DNA of 7,440 nucleotides. Source: Calditrichota bacterium (GTDB taxonomy: Bacteria > Calditrichota > Calditrichia > RBG-13-44-9). Location of the stretch: assembly GCA_024276455.1 (NCBI GenBank), contig JAJRXE010000148.1, forward strand, positions 1 through 7,440, given 5' to 3'. Each line of letters starts with the position of its first letter. Positions within the stretch are counted from its first letter, which is position 1. Both the position numbers and the translations under genes were made by a program. Under the pieces are notes generated by a model. That model worked only from the letters and a program-made list of their open reading frames with translations. It was not told the DNA's origin and ran no database searches. Shown one piece after another: positions 1-6,485 of the stretch.

Positions 1-244
1 CCGCCGCCAGCGCTTCGGGATCCACCACCACGCCATTCCCAATAATGCAGACGGCCTCCGGATGCAAAATCCCGCTGGGTACCAGATGCAAAATGTACTG
101 TTTCTCCCCCAGTTGAATGGTGTGACCGGCGTTGGCGCCCCCCTGATAACGCACAATGATTTGAGCCTGTTCGCTCAACAGATCCACTATTTTCCCTTTA
201 CCTTCATCCCCCCACTGCGCCCCAACCACCACGCTGACTGCCAT
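1..244 (-). CDS. purA: Adenylosuccinate synthetase, N-terminal part (cut by window edge)
   Basis: PurA joins IMP and aspartate, using GTP, to form adenylosuccinate, the first committed step from IMP to AMP; it is a cytoplasmic homodimer. Only the first 81 codons are inside the window. The protein begins MAVSVVVGAQWGDEGKGKIV, which contains the family's GDEGKGK phosphate-binding loop with the catalytic Asp at residue 13. NAGHT follows with His at 41, and both positions agree with the E. coli enzyme. Further on, LHLVPSGILH and GNGVVVDPEAL are also typical. The ATG at 244 has an excellent ribosome binding site (AAGGAGG, 251-257) six bases upstream, so the start is secure. The gene follows the STAS gene on the same strand, but an intrinsic terminator lies between them, ending about 20 bases before this start. 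The identification is near certain; the C-terminal four fifths cannot be judged. Confidence 0.97.
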   Translation of the reverse strand, partial: MAVSVVVGAQWGDEGKGKIVDLLSEQAQIIVRYQGGANAGHTIQLGEKQYILHLVPSGILHPEAVCIIGNGVVVDPEALAA

Positions 245-264
245 GCTATTCCTCCTTTAACCAT

Positions 265-292
265 AAAAAAGCCCCGGTAAAAGAACCGGAGC
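265..292 (-). terminator. Rho-independent terminator after the STAS gene, or attenuator ahead of purA
   Basis: Read on the minus strand, GCTCCGGT and ACCGGGGC form an 8-bp stem (one G-U pair) around a 6-base loop, directly followed by six T residues. It lies about 40 bases after the STAS stop codon, as expected for that gene's terminator. The T tract ends about 20 bases before the purA ATG, leaving no room for a purA promoter after it. purA therefore depends either on read-through or on a promoter upstream of or overlapping the hairpin. Confidence 0.85.
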
Positions 293-333
293 TTATGTCT
301 TGATGCAACGAATTCATCTCGACAAAGTCGTAT

Positions 334-669
334 TTAAAAACTGTTTACGGCCGCATCAACCGTATCGTAATTCTCAAAAATCGCATTCAATTTGGTAATC
401 CGAAACAGCTTATCGATTCTCTCGTTTACCCGGGCCAGTTTCAAGGTTCCACCATTGGTTTTAAACGTGGTAAACACTTTGATCAATATTCCCAACCCGC
501 TACTGTTAATCCGTTCTACCTTCCCCATATCGATTACCACTTTCAACTTCTTCTCATCTAACAGGCGATTGATTTTTTCGTTCACTTGCACTGCTTCGGG
601 TCCACCCATGAGATTGCCGCTCAGGTTCAGTACCACCACGTCGTTTAAGGTTTGCTCGCTGATCTCCAT
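334..669 (-). CDS. Single-domain STAS protein, anti-sigma factor antagonist-like (SpoIIAA/RsbV type)
   Basis: This 111-residue protein is one complete STAS domain, the usual length of the SpoIIAA/RsbV family. In that family an unphosphorylated antagonist binds an anti-sigma kinase and frees its sigma factor or other partner; phosphorylation of a Ser in a D-S-[ST]-G loop switches it off. Visible here are the beta strands VVVLNLSG (residues 11-18) and KVVIDMG (43-49), the loop INSSGLGILI (54-63) with Ser56 at the phosphosite, GGTLKLARV (73-81), and IDKLFRITKL (85-94). The Asp before the phosphosite is Asn55 here. A purine-rich AGGA about 9 bases upstream supports the ATG at 669. No cognate kinase or PP2C-type phosphatase lies in the window, so the partner and the process controlled are unknown. 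The family call is firm, but general stress, sporulation-like or envelope control cannot be distinguished. Confidence 0.9.
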   Translation of the reverse strand: MEISEQTLNDVVVLNLSGNLMGGPEAVQVNEKINRLLDEKKLKVVIDMGKVERINSSGLGILIKVFTTFKTNGGTLKLARVNERIDKLFRITKLNAIFENYDTVDAAVNSF

Positions 670-696
670 AAATTTATTCCTGTAATAATTTCACCA

Positions 697-725
697 ATTA
701 TTCAAATTTTACCATGCCTTAGCAA
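697..725 (-). promoter_or_regulatory. Possible sigma-70-type promoter for the STAS gene
   Basis: On the minus strand, TTGCTA (720-725) and AATAAT (697-702) are separated by 17 bases and lie about 30 bases upstream of the STAS start codon in an AT-rich gap. The -10 box matches 5 of 6 consensus positions and the -35 box 4 of 6. In AT-rich sequence this could arise by chance. The 146-base gap after secF makes an independent promoter plausible. Confidence 0.35.
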
Positions 726-815
726 AAATAAAAATGAATATTTCGAAAACCAAATTTTACGTCGCAGTCCACCTTTTTCCCGGGCAATCCAGTAATCCGC
801 CAGCCTGCAGAAAAC

Positions 816-1766
816 TTATTTTTTAACCTTGGCTAATCTGGCAGCTCTCGCCAGTTTCCTCTCTTCCCACTCCACCAGCACCGGAGAAGCAATAAAAATG
901 GAAGAATACGTACCAACCACAATTCCAACCAACAGGGCAAAAGCGAAATCTTTAATCACTTCGCCCCCAAATAGGTAAAGAATTAGCACCACCATCAAAG
1001 TGGTACCGGAGGTAATGACCGTTCGGCTCAATGTTTCATTAATACTGGTGTTAATAATGTGGGCAAAATCCATGGTTCGGCGTTTGTAGGTGTGTAAATT
1101 TTCCCGAATGCGGTCGTAAACCACGATGGTGTCATTCAAAGAGTAACCGACAATGGTTAACAGAGCGGCCACAATGGCAATAGACACCTCCAGGTTCAAC
1201 ACCGAAAAGACACCCAGGGTTATCGTTACATCGTGTAACAGAGCAAGTACCGCTCCGACCCCAAAGCGCAATTCAAAACGCCACATAATGTAAATGAGAA
1301 TAAAAATAATCGACCAGAAAATGGCCAGAATTGCGGCGCCGACCAATTCTTTTCCGACTTTCGGTCCCACCGTTTCTTTCCGCATTTCAATGACTTTATA
1401 TTCCGGAAAGGCTTCCTGCAAACGTTCAATCAGTCTATTCATTAATGCGTCGGTATTTTCGATTACATCCGCGCGAGCCGCAATTTCCTGGGGGCTCCCA
1501 TAGTGTTTAATCTCTGCATTTCCCATTCCGAATTCCGAAAACACCTTTCGCACTTTGCCAATATCCACCGTAACCGGTTTTTGGGGATCGTTCTTATCTT
1601 CGAAACGAATTTCCATGAACGTTCCCCCGCGGAAATCGACACTGTACCGGGGACCACCGTGAACAATCAGGGAAATAATTGAAATCAGGATGAGCGATCC
1701 CGAGACAACATAGGCAATTTTCCGACTTTTCATAAAATCAATACTAGGTTTCCGAAAGAACCGCAT
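816..1766 (-). CDS. secF: Protein translocase subunit SecF
   Basis: SecF pairs with SecD in the inner membrane and uses the proton gradient to pull preproteins through SecYEG on the periplasmic side. The 316-residue length is normal for an unfused SecF. Residues 17-36 form the first membrane helix. The periplasmic part starts with YSVDFRGGTFMEI (41-53), the SecF version of the D-F-x-G-G-T motif, and ends at VGPKVGKEL (133-141). The remaining helices carry LLHDV (176-180), the signature VGYSLNDTIVVYDRIREN (206-223), and SRTVITSGTTL (247-257). The C-terminus is basic (RKLARAARLAKVKK), as expected for a cytoplasmic tail. The ATG at 1766 has AAGGAG at 1778-1783, 11 bases upstream. It follows secD by 41 bases with no terminator, so the two are almost certainly one transcript. 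SecD and SecF are separate here, unlike the fused SecDF of Bacteroidota and some Firmicutes. Confidence 0.97.
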   Translation of the reverse strand: MRFFRKPSIDFMKSRKIAYVVSGSLILISIISLIVHGGPRYSVDFRGGTFMEIRFEDKNDPQKPVTVDIGKVRKVFSEFGMGNAEIKHYGSPQEIAARADVIENTDALMNRLIERLQEAFPEYKVIEMRKETVGPKVGKELVGAAILAIFWSIIFILIYIMWRFELRFGVGAVLALLHDVTITLGVFSVLNLEVSIAIVAALLTIVGYSLNDTIVVYDRIRENLHTYKRRTMDFAHIINTSINETLSRTVITSGTTLMVVLILYLFGGEVIKDFAFALLVGIVVGTYSSIFIASPVLVEWEERKLARAARLAKVKK

Positions 1767-1807
1767 TGTATGCCAGTCTCCTTAATTTTTTAAAATATTT
1801 TTCGTAT

Positions 1808-3709
1808 TTAAATGCTAAGCTTTTTCAACAATTTCTTTTCCAGCAAAAACTCGAAAATGGTACGGGTAACAAACACCGCCGTAAACATACTGGCGGTAAT
1901 ACCGATCATCAGGGTTAAAGCGAACCCTTTAATGGGGCCGGAACCAAAGTTGTACAGTACCACCCCGGCAATTAGAGTCGTGACGTTGGCATCCAGAATG
2001 GTAATGAAGGCCCGGCTGTAACCCTGCTCGACCGCCGCCCAGACGGTTTTCCCTTTGTCTGCCTCTTCCCGAATCCGCTCAAAAATCAGCACGTTGGCAT
2101 CGACGGCCATACCGATGGTTAGAATAATACCGGCAATTCCCGGCAAGGTTAAGGTGGCATGGAAATAGGACATCACTCCCAGGACGATAATGATATTCAG
2201 AACCAGAGCAATGTCAGCCAGGAATCCGGAGAATTTGTAATAAATGATCATGAAAATAGCCACGATCAGCAGGCCCAATAAGGCAGAATTAGTGCCTTTA
2301 GTGATGGAGTCGCGTCCCAGAGACGGCCCCACGGTGCGCTCTTCCAGAATACGTACCGGTGCCGGTAGGGCACCCGCTTTCAACACCACTGCCAGGTCCT
2401 TGGCTTCTTCCATGGACTCCAGACCGGTAATCCGGGCCCGACCGTCGCGAATTTTCGCCTGAATAGTGGGGGCGGAGTGAACTCGTCGGTCCAGGACAAT
2501 AGCCAATCGTTTGTTTAAATTAGCGCCGGTTACCCGGGAGAAAATGCGAGCCCCTTCGTCGTTGAAAGTAAGAGAAACCTCAAATTTTCCAAACGAAGAG
2601 GGATCGTAACCGGAGCCCGGCTGGGGATAAGCATCGGTTATGGTTTCACCGGTTAGTTCCGGTTCTTTATTCACCAGATAAACCGGGACGTATTCGTCGC
2701 CTTTGCGGGCCTTACCAAACAGGAATTCCGCATCCCCGGCTTCTTCTTGAATAATTTTCTTGACCGCCGGCAGACTCAACACGTATTTGACGCGAGCTTC
2801 GTTGGCTTTGGGCACCAGCAGCGTTTGCGGATCACGGGGATTTTGAAAAAAGATATTCTCTTCGAACAGCTTCTTCTGCTGTTCCGACAGGGAATCGTAT
2901 TGGGTGGTGTCCTGAGCCGCTGCGGTATCCTGCACGGTTTCTTTTAGCAGCTCCGTGGCGGTAATGACGGAGGTATCCTTGGGCGCCTCTTCGGTTTTCT
3001 GTTCTTTCAGGCTATCCTGTTTGGCCATTTGCCCCTTTACATATTCATTGATCCGCATGGCCACGTTCTGCACAATTTCGGCGTCCTTCAGCAAACGGAA
3101 TTCCAACAAGGCGGTTTTTCCCAGCAATCTCCTCACCCGGGAGGGATCGGTAATGCCGGCCAGTTCCACAATAATTCGGTGACTTCCCTGTTTTTGAATA
3201 GTCGGTTCCGCCACCCCAAATTCATCCACCCGATTTCGGAGAATTTCCAGGGAACGATTTACCGCCTCGTCCGCCTGCTTGCGCAGATACTCGATAATGT
3301 CGTCCTGGCTCATCCGGCTCTTACTGCCGTAATAACGAGCTAAGTCGGCCCCTTTTTCTTTTAGCTTCTCGGTAAAAACAGTAATAAAATCTTCATCGGT
3401 CTTTTTAACAATCTCATCGGCCTCCTTCAGCGCCTCCCGGAAACGCTCGTCTTTGTTCTTTGCCAGCGCATTCAGCAAGGCTTCAATATCCACCTCCATG
3501 ACGACGTGCATTCCGCCCTGCAAATCCAACCCCAGCTTTATGGAATTGGTCAGCAGCTTTTCGTATTCTTTGGGATTTTCGATTTTAAGGCGTTCTTTAT
3601 CCTGCGGACTTAACAAATAATTAAACTTAATGGTCGGATAAAGAAGATAGAGGAATAAAAATACAAAGAAAATGATGATGATAATTTTTACGGTTAAATT
3701 GCGCCGCAT
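1808..3709 (-). CDS. secD: Protein translocase subunit SecD
   Basis: SecD is the larger half of the SecDF proton-driven motor that completes protein export. The 633-residue protein has an N-terminal membrane helix (about 8-24), the motif GLDLQGGMHVVMEV (60-73), and the P1-head region with LRNRVDEFGVAEPTIQKQG (157-175). The second periplasmic half includes VSLTFNDEGARIFSRVT (378-394) and RITGLESMEEAKDLAVVLKA (426-445). Five helices follow from about 474, with the conserved GMAVDANVLIFERIREE (533-549), whose Asp537 corresponds to the Asp proposed to carry protons. Residues 227-280 are an acidic, Thr/Gln/Asp-rich, probably disordered insert absent from the E. coli protein in this form. The ATG at 3709 has GGAGG (3721-3725) 11 bases upstream and follows a strong promoter. 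No yajC lies next to it; trmB is the upstream neighbour. Confidence 0.97.
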   Translation of the reverse strand: MRRNLTVKIIIIIFFVFLFLYLLYPTIKFNYLLSPQDKERLKIENPKEYEKLLTNSIKLGLDLQGGMHVVMEVDIEALLNALAKNKDERFREALKEADEIVKKTDEDFITVFTEKLKEKGADLARYYGSKSRMSQDDIIEYLRKQADEAVNRSLEILRNRVDEFGVAEPTIQKQGSHRIIVELAGITDPSRVRRLLGKTALLEFRLLKDAEIVQNVAMRINEYVKGQMAKQDSLKEQKTEEAPKDTSVITATELLKETVQDTAAAQDTTQYDSLSEQQKKLFEENIFFQNPRDPQTLLVPKANEARVKYVLSLPAVKKIIQEEAGDAEFLFGKARKGDEYVPVYLVNKEPELTGETITDAYPQPGSGYDPSSFGKFEVSLTFNDEGARIFSRVTGANLNKRLAIVLDRRVHSAPTIQAKIRDGRARITGLESMEEAKDLAVVLKAGALPAPVRILEERTVGPSLGRDSITKGTNSALLGLLIVAIFMIIYYKFSGFLADIALVLNIIIVLGVMSYFHATLTLPGIAGIILTIGMAVDANVLIFERIREEADKGKTVWAAVEQGYSRAFITILDANVTTLIAGVVLYNFGSGPIKGFALTLMIGITASMFTAVFVTRTIFEFLLEKKLLKKLSI

Positions 3710-3785
3710 GCGAATTTTGTCCTCCGTTGTTAATAACGCGATTTTTTAGAATACATTTTACGCCAATTTAAAAACACAAGCATCG

Positions 3786-3814
3786 AATATAGGGGAAGAA
3801 GAATACAAAGTCAA
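3786..3814 (-). promoter_or_regulatory. Sigma-70 promoter for secDF
   Basis: On the minus strand, TTGACT (3809-3814) and TATATT (3786-3791) are separated by exactly 17 bases; each box matches 5 of 6 consensus positions. A run of eight T residues lies just upstream of the -35 box and could act as an UP element. Transcription would start near 3779, giving a leader of about 70 bases before the secD start codon. It lies in the 194-base gap after trmB, so secDF need not depend on trmB transcription. This is the best promoter in the window. Confidence 0.8.
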
Positions 3815-3903
3815 TTGAAAAAAAATTTGTTCTCGTACATCTAACATTCTAAATTTATTGAGGTTAAGCTTACTTTTACCCCCCTCTTGCCCGTGGTTTA
3901 CTT

Positions 3904-4854
3904 TCACTGAGCTTCCTGCGACAAAATTTCCCCAATTTTCCGCACCGCCAGTTTAACGGCGGGGGTGCGATACGGTTGCACACCCTGATCGATTTTCACA
4001 ATGTAGCCGTCGCTCCGGGGAGCCACCACCAGATAGAAAGTCTGGCTATAATCGTCGTCGGTAGAAACCACTTTAAGCAAAAATACCGCCCGAGTGGAAT
4101 CGGCGAACACTTCTTTTACTGCAAACACTTTCCCGTCTTCTTTATGGAAAAAATCTTTCAAGCTAAAAACCTGCTGACTATCGACGTTTCCAGGGAGAAT
4201 AAAATGAGGCATTTTCTTTCCCTCAATTATGCGTCCAACATCTAAAGTATTTCGTTTAACAACTTTCAGGTTAAAAATATCCCGGCCCAATTTTAACCAT
4301 TTGCGCTCGTATTTGGTGGAAATGGGTCGATGTAGATTTCTCCGAAATTCTAACACCTCGAACGCTCCTGAAGCAGAAAAAAGTTCGCTAGCATTTTCGG
4401 CATACCAGCCCTGATCGGTCGTCAGCTCGAAAGTGGCTCCTTTTTTCAGCACATTGGCAAGAGTGCGAATGAACCCTGCATTCAGGGTCCGCCGGTGACG
4501 GTGACGTTCCTTGGGCCAGGGATCCGGAAAATTCATAATCACGTAATCCAGGGTCGATTCCCCAAAAAGCTCTCTCACCGCAAACTTGGCATTATCCCGG
4601 ATGAGCCGAATATTGCTTAACCCTTCCGCCTGAATTCGTTTTAAGGCGCGTTCCATTGATTCCAGTGAGAGTTCCATTCCCACCAGGTTCCAATCGGGAT
4701 TCCGGCGGGCCCATTCAATTAAAAATTCCCCGTTGCCGAATCCGATTTCCAGCACCAGGGGAGCCGGGCGGCGGAAAATCTCTTCCCAATTTAACGGAAA
4801 AGTTTCCGCCTGGTGGGGTTTAATTTCGTATTTGAATAACTCCGCAAACGTCAT
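3904..4854 (-). CDS. trmB: tRNA (guanine-N7-)-methyltransferase with C-terminal extension
   Basis: TrmB transfers a methyl group from S-adenosylmethionine to N7 of guanosine 46 in the tRNA variable loop. Motifs, numbered from the ATG at 4854: the SAM-binding loop LVLEIGFGNGEFLIEWA (33-49); the acidic strand end GMELS (59-63); the family hallmark MNFPDPWPKERHRHRRTL (107-124); TDQGWYAE (146-153); and the late substrate-binding STKYERKW (179-186). The catalytic core ends near residue 200, matching the 213-239 residues of typical TrmB. About 115 further residues follow, with beta-rich segments such as AVFLLKVV (256-263) and QTFYLVVAP (271-279). I recall such a tail from Aquifex and other thermophile TrmB proteins, where it supports heat stability. 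An in-frame TTG at 4866 would add four residues, but GGAGAG overlaps it and is well placed for the ATG. The downstream secDF promoter suggests trmB is its own unit. Confidence 0.95.
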   Translation of the reverse strand: MTFAELFKYEIKPHQAETFPLNWEEIFRRPAPLVLEIGFGNGEFLIEWARRNPDWNLVGMELSLESMERALKRIQAEGLSNIRLIRDNAKFAVRELFGESTLDYVIMNFPDPWPKERHRHRRTLNAGFIRTLANVLKKGATFELTTDQGWYAENASELFSASGAFEVLEFRRNLHRPISTKYERKWLKLGRDIFNLKVVKRNTLDVGRIIEGKKMPHFILPGNVDSQQVFSLKDFFHKEDGKVFAVKEVFADSTRAVFLLKVVSTDDDYSQTFYLVVAPRSDGYIVKIDQGVQPYRTPAVKLAVRKIGEILSQEAQ

Positions 4855-5040
4855 GGTTCTCTCCAAATAGCCCGGAAATTTACCACCAGAATTCGAGCCT
4901 CACAAATGGTTTATGCCTATTTTTTCACTTTTTCGCGGTTGAATCCCTCTAAATCAAAAAATCAATAAAAGGCCTTTCGTTTTCTGCCGCCCGGATGCTA
5001 TTTTCTTAACGGTGAACAAAACCCAAACGAGGACCTTTTC
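4855..5040. other. Divergent intergenic region between trmB and the phosphatidyltransferase gene
   Basis: The 186 bases must contain promoters for both directions. I find no pair of -35 and -10 boxes as convincing as the one before secD on either strand. The best -10-like element for the rightward genes is TATTTT at 4999-5004, without a recognisable -35 box. A 10-base palindrome AAAGGCCTTT lies at 4968-4977; at this length it may be chance. No coding potential is apparent. Confidence 0.5.
4859..4864 (-). promoter_or_regulatory. Ribosome binding site deciding the trmB start
   Basis: GGAGAG on the minus strand ends four bases before the ATG at 4854, with its GGAG core seven bases away. The alternative in-frame TTG at 4866 overlaps this site and would have no usable Shine-Dalgarno sequence of its own, so the ATG is preferred. 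Confidence 0.7.
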
Positions 5041-5697
5041 ATGACCGCCAATATTATTACCCTGGCACGCATCGTTTTGGCCTTTGTGGTGATCGCTTTA
5101 TTCCAAATGGGGTTTTACCTGCAACTGGTAGCCGTGGCGCTTACGATTCTGGTTATTTACCTGGACTCGCTGGACGGGTATGTTGCTCGCAAACTGGGGG
5201 TTGCCAGCGACTTCGGTGCATTGTTCGATATTACCGGAGACCGAATTGTGGAACACATTTACCTGATATACTATTCCGCGGCCGGTTTAATGAGCTTCTG
5301 GGTACCCATGATTTTTATTACTCGCAGTTTTTTGGTGGACACCCTGCGAAGCGTGGCTTACACCCGAGAAGGGAAAACCCCTTTCGGAGAAAAAACCATG
5401 ATGAAATCGTCCCTCACCCGCTTTCTGACTGCTTCCCGATTCAGCCGGGCCGTTTACGGGATTTCCAAAGTGGTGGTATTTGTGTTATTAGGATTAATTC
5501 ACGCCCTCCGGCAAGGCGTTGGTCAGAACGTCCACTGGTTACCGGACGTCTGGCTAACCCGCTTGACCTTCTGGACCGAGATTCTGGTGTGGATTATGGT
5601 CACCCTTAACCTGGTCCGGGGCATTCCGGTGCTGTGGGACGGTCGTTATTATCTGTTCGATCGCTATTTACCCAAAGAGCTCAAAGAGGACGTCTGA
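5041..5697 (+). CDS. CDP-alcohol phosphatidyltransferase, possibly phosphatidylglycerophosphate synthase
   Basis: This integral membrane enzyme family moves a phosphatidyl group from a CDP-linked lipid to an alcohol. The complete signature D-x2-D-G-x2-A-R-x8-G-x3-D-x3-D is visible at residues 42-67 (Asp42, Asp45, Gly46, Ala49, Arg50, Gly59, Asp63, Asp67), covering the metal-binding and catalytic aspartates. The N-terminal NIITLARIVLAF (4-15) resembles the N-x-x-T-x-x-R-x-x-L opening common in PgsA proteins. Hydrophobic segments lie at about 11-40, 72-95, 141-155 and 176-193, and 218 residues is a usual length. The ATG at 5041 has GAGGA (5029-5033) seven bases upstream. The HAD phosphatase gene begins two bases after the stop codon. 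That pairing favours phosphatidylglycerophosphate synthase followed by its phosphatase, but phosphatidylserine, inositol or other alcohol specificities cannot be excluded. Family confidence is high and substrate confidence modest. Confidence 0.9.
   Translation: MTANIITLARIVLAFVVIALFQMGFYLQLVAVALTILVIYLDSLDGYVARKLGVASDFGALFDITGDRIVEHIYLIYYSAAGLMSFWVPMIFITRSFLVDTLRSVAYTREGKTPFGEKTMMKSSLTRFLTASRFSRAVYGISKVVVFVLLGLIHALRQGVGQNVHWLPDVWLTRLTFWTEILVWIMVTLNLVRGIPVLWDGRYYLFDRYLPKELKEDV
5684..5690 (+). promoter_or_regulatory. Ribosome binding site deciding the HAD phosphatase start
   Basis: AAGAGGA lies nine bases before the ATG at 5700, inside the end of the preceding gene. It supports that ATG over an in-frame ATG at 5634, which would give a long overlap and a 22-residue non-homologous prefix ahead of the HAD motif. 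Confidence 0.65.
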
Positions 5698-5699
5698 AC

Positions 5700-6350
5700 A
5701 TGCGCTGGGCGGTTTTCGACATCGACGGGACGTTGATTCCTCACACGTCCACGGAGAAAATTTTTCTTAAATGCCTGCTGTTCAACGGGCTTTTGCCCCT
5801 GCGAAACATCTGGCTGTTTTTTCTCTACGCTTTGAAAATGAATCCCTGGAAAAACCGGACAGCGGCTTTTAAAGCCAATAAAATGTACTTAAAAGATTTT
5901 CCGGTCCAAGCAACGCGCCGTTTTGCCGCGCGATTAATCAAACAGCAGGTACTCTCTCATCTTTCGGTGCAAGGGGTGGCGACGGTGCGTGAAAAACGGG
6001 AAGCCGGGTACCGTATTTTATTTCTGAGCGGCGCACCGAACTTTTTAGTGGAACCACTTGCCCGGTATTTAAATGCCGATTTTTATCTGGCCAGCACCCT
6101 GGAAGTTCGCAGAAAACGTTTCACCGGCCGCCTCGAGGGACGACATCCCTACGGAGAAGGCAAAACCCACTTGCTTCTGGAGCAGGCCGTTTCTCTGGGC
6201 ATCGACTTTCCCGCTTCCGTTGCTTACGCCAACCACCGTAGCGATGCCGATCATTTGGCGCTGTTCGGAACAGCCGTGGCCGTTAATCCGGACCGGGTGT
6301 TTGAAAAAATTTCAGCGGCCAGAAACTGGCCGGTGGTTTATTGGGACTAA
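5700..6350 (+). CDS. HAD-superfamily subfamily IB phosphatase (candidate phosphatidylglycerophosphatase)
   Basis: A 216-residue phosphohydrolase of the HAD-IB type (SerB/PgpC relatives). Motif I is FDIDGT (6-11), with nucleophile Asp7 and acid/base Asp9. Motif II is LFLSGAP (107-113) with Ser110. Lys155 in GEGKTH is motif III. Motif IV is YANHRSDADHL (176-186), where the first acidic position is Asn178 and the second is Asp182. The ending TAVAVNPDRV (191-200) plus NWPVVYWD fits HAD-IB proteins, which commonly finish with a V-A-V-N-P-D strand and a W-P motif. The cap region contains a hydrophobic stretch (about 26-46) that could lie on or in the membrane, as needed for a lipid phosphate substrate. 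It starts two bases after the CDP-alcohol phosphatidyltransferase gene, implying translational coupling and a shared pathway. PGP dephosphorylation is the leading inference; phosphoserine or lysophosphatidic acid phosphatase activity remains possible. Confidence 0.88.
   Translation: MRWAVFDIDGTLIPHTSTEKIFLKCLLFNGLLPLRNIWLFFLYALKMNPWKNRTAAFKANKMYLKDFPVQATRRFAARLIKQQVLSHLSVQGVATVREKREAGYRILFLSGAPNFLVEPLARYLNADFYLASTLEVRRKRFTGRLEGRHPYGEGKTHLLLEQAVSLGIDFPASVAYANHRSDADHLALFGTAVAVNPDRVFEKISAARNWPVVYWD
6316..6332 (+). other. Perfect GC-rich hairpin in the 3' end of the HAD gene
   Basis: CGGCCAG, AAA, CTGGCCG form a 7-bp perfect stem with a 3-base loop, about 15 bases before the HAD stop codon. No T tract follows, so it is not an intrinsic terminator. 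It could stabilise the mRNA 3' region or simply reflect the coding sequence. Confidence 0.4.
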
Positions 6351-6353
6351 TTC

Positions 6354-6389
6354 ATCCCGGAAAACAGGGAGATTCGGGAGCGGGATTTT
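6354..6389 (+). terminator. Weak candidate terminator after the HAD gene
   Basis: ATCCCG (6354-6359) and CGGGAT (6381-6386) are exact inverted repeats separated by 21 bases and followed by TTT. The stem is short and the loop large, so termination would be inefficient. It is reported because it is the only such structure in the 135-base gap before the deacetylase gene. Confidence 0.25.
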
Positions 6390-6400
6390 GTAAGAAATTT

Positions 6401-6432
6401 TTAACATTTCGCCCTCACCATTCGACTATATT
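6401..6432 (+). promoter_or_regulatory. Possible promoter for the zinc-finger/deacetylase gene
   Basis: TATATT (6427-6432) is identical to the -10 box of the secDF promoter and lies 53 bases before the ATG at 6486. The only -35-like hexamer is TTAACA (6401-6406), with a 20-base spacer, longer than the usual 16-18. A promoter here is plausible from the gap after the HAD gene, but its -35 contact is poor. Confidence 0.35.
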
Positions 6433-6485
6433 AGAACGGCGAGCGGCGGCGTTGAAAACGAGTCCACAAATAAGGTCGACACAAC

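Noticed and set aside
62..280. Plus-strand open frame over the purA start
   Set aside because: It is the complement of the certain purA N-terminus and the terminator region, and its product has no recognisable features.
3029..3343. Plus-strand 104-codon open frame inside secD
   Set aside because: It is antisense to the conserved P1-head part of SecD, with no independent coding evidence.
3730..3756. Eight-codon open frame (MYSKKSRY) in the secD leader on the minus strand
   Set aside because: It resembles a regulatory leader peptide in position, but has no Shine-Dalgarno sequence and is short enough to be chance. Conservation in relatives would be needed to revive it.
4968..4977. Palindrome AAAGGCCTTT in the divergent region
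   Set aside because: A single 10-base palindrome without a repeated copy or known operator match is expected by chance in a window this size.
5634..5699. Longer HAD protein starting at the ATG at 5634
   Set aside because: It would overlap the phosphatidyltransferase gene by 64 bases and add a prefix unlike HAD proteins, whose motif I normally sits close to the N-terminus. The ATG at 5700 has a better ribosome binding site.
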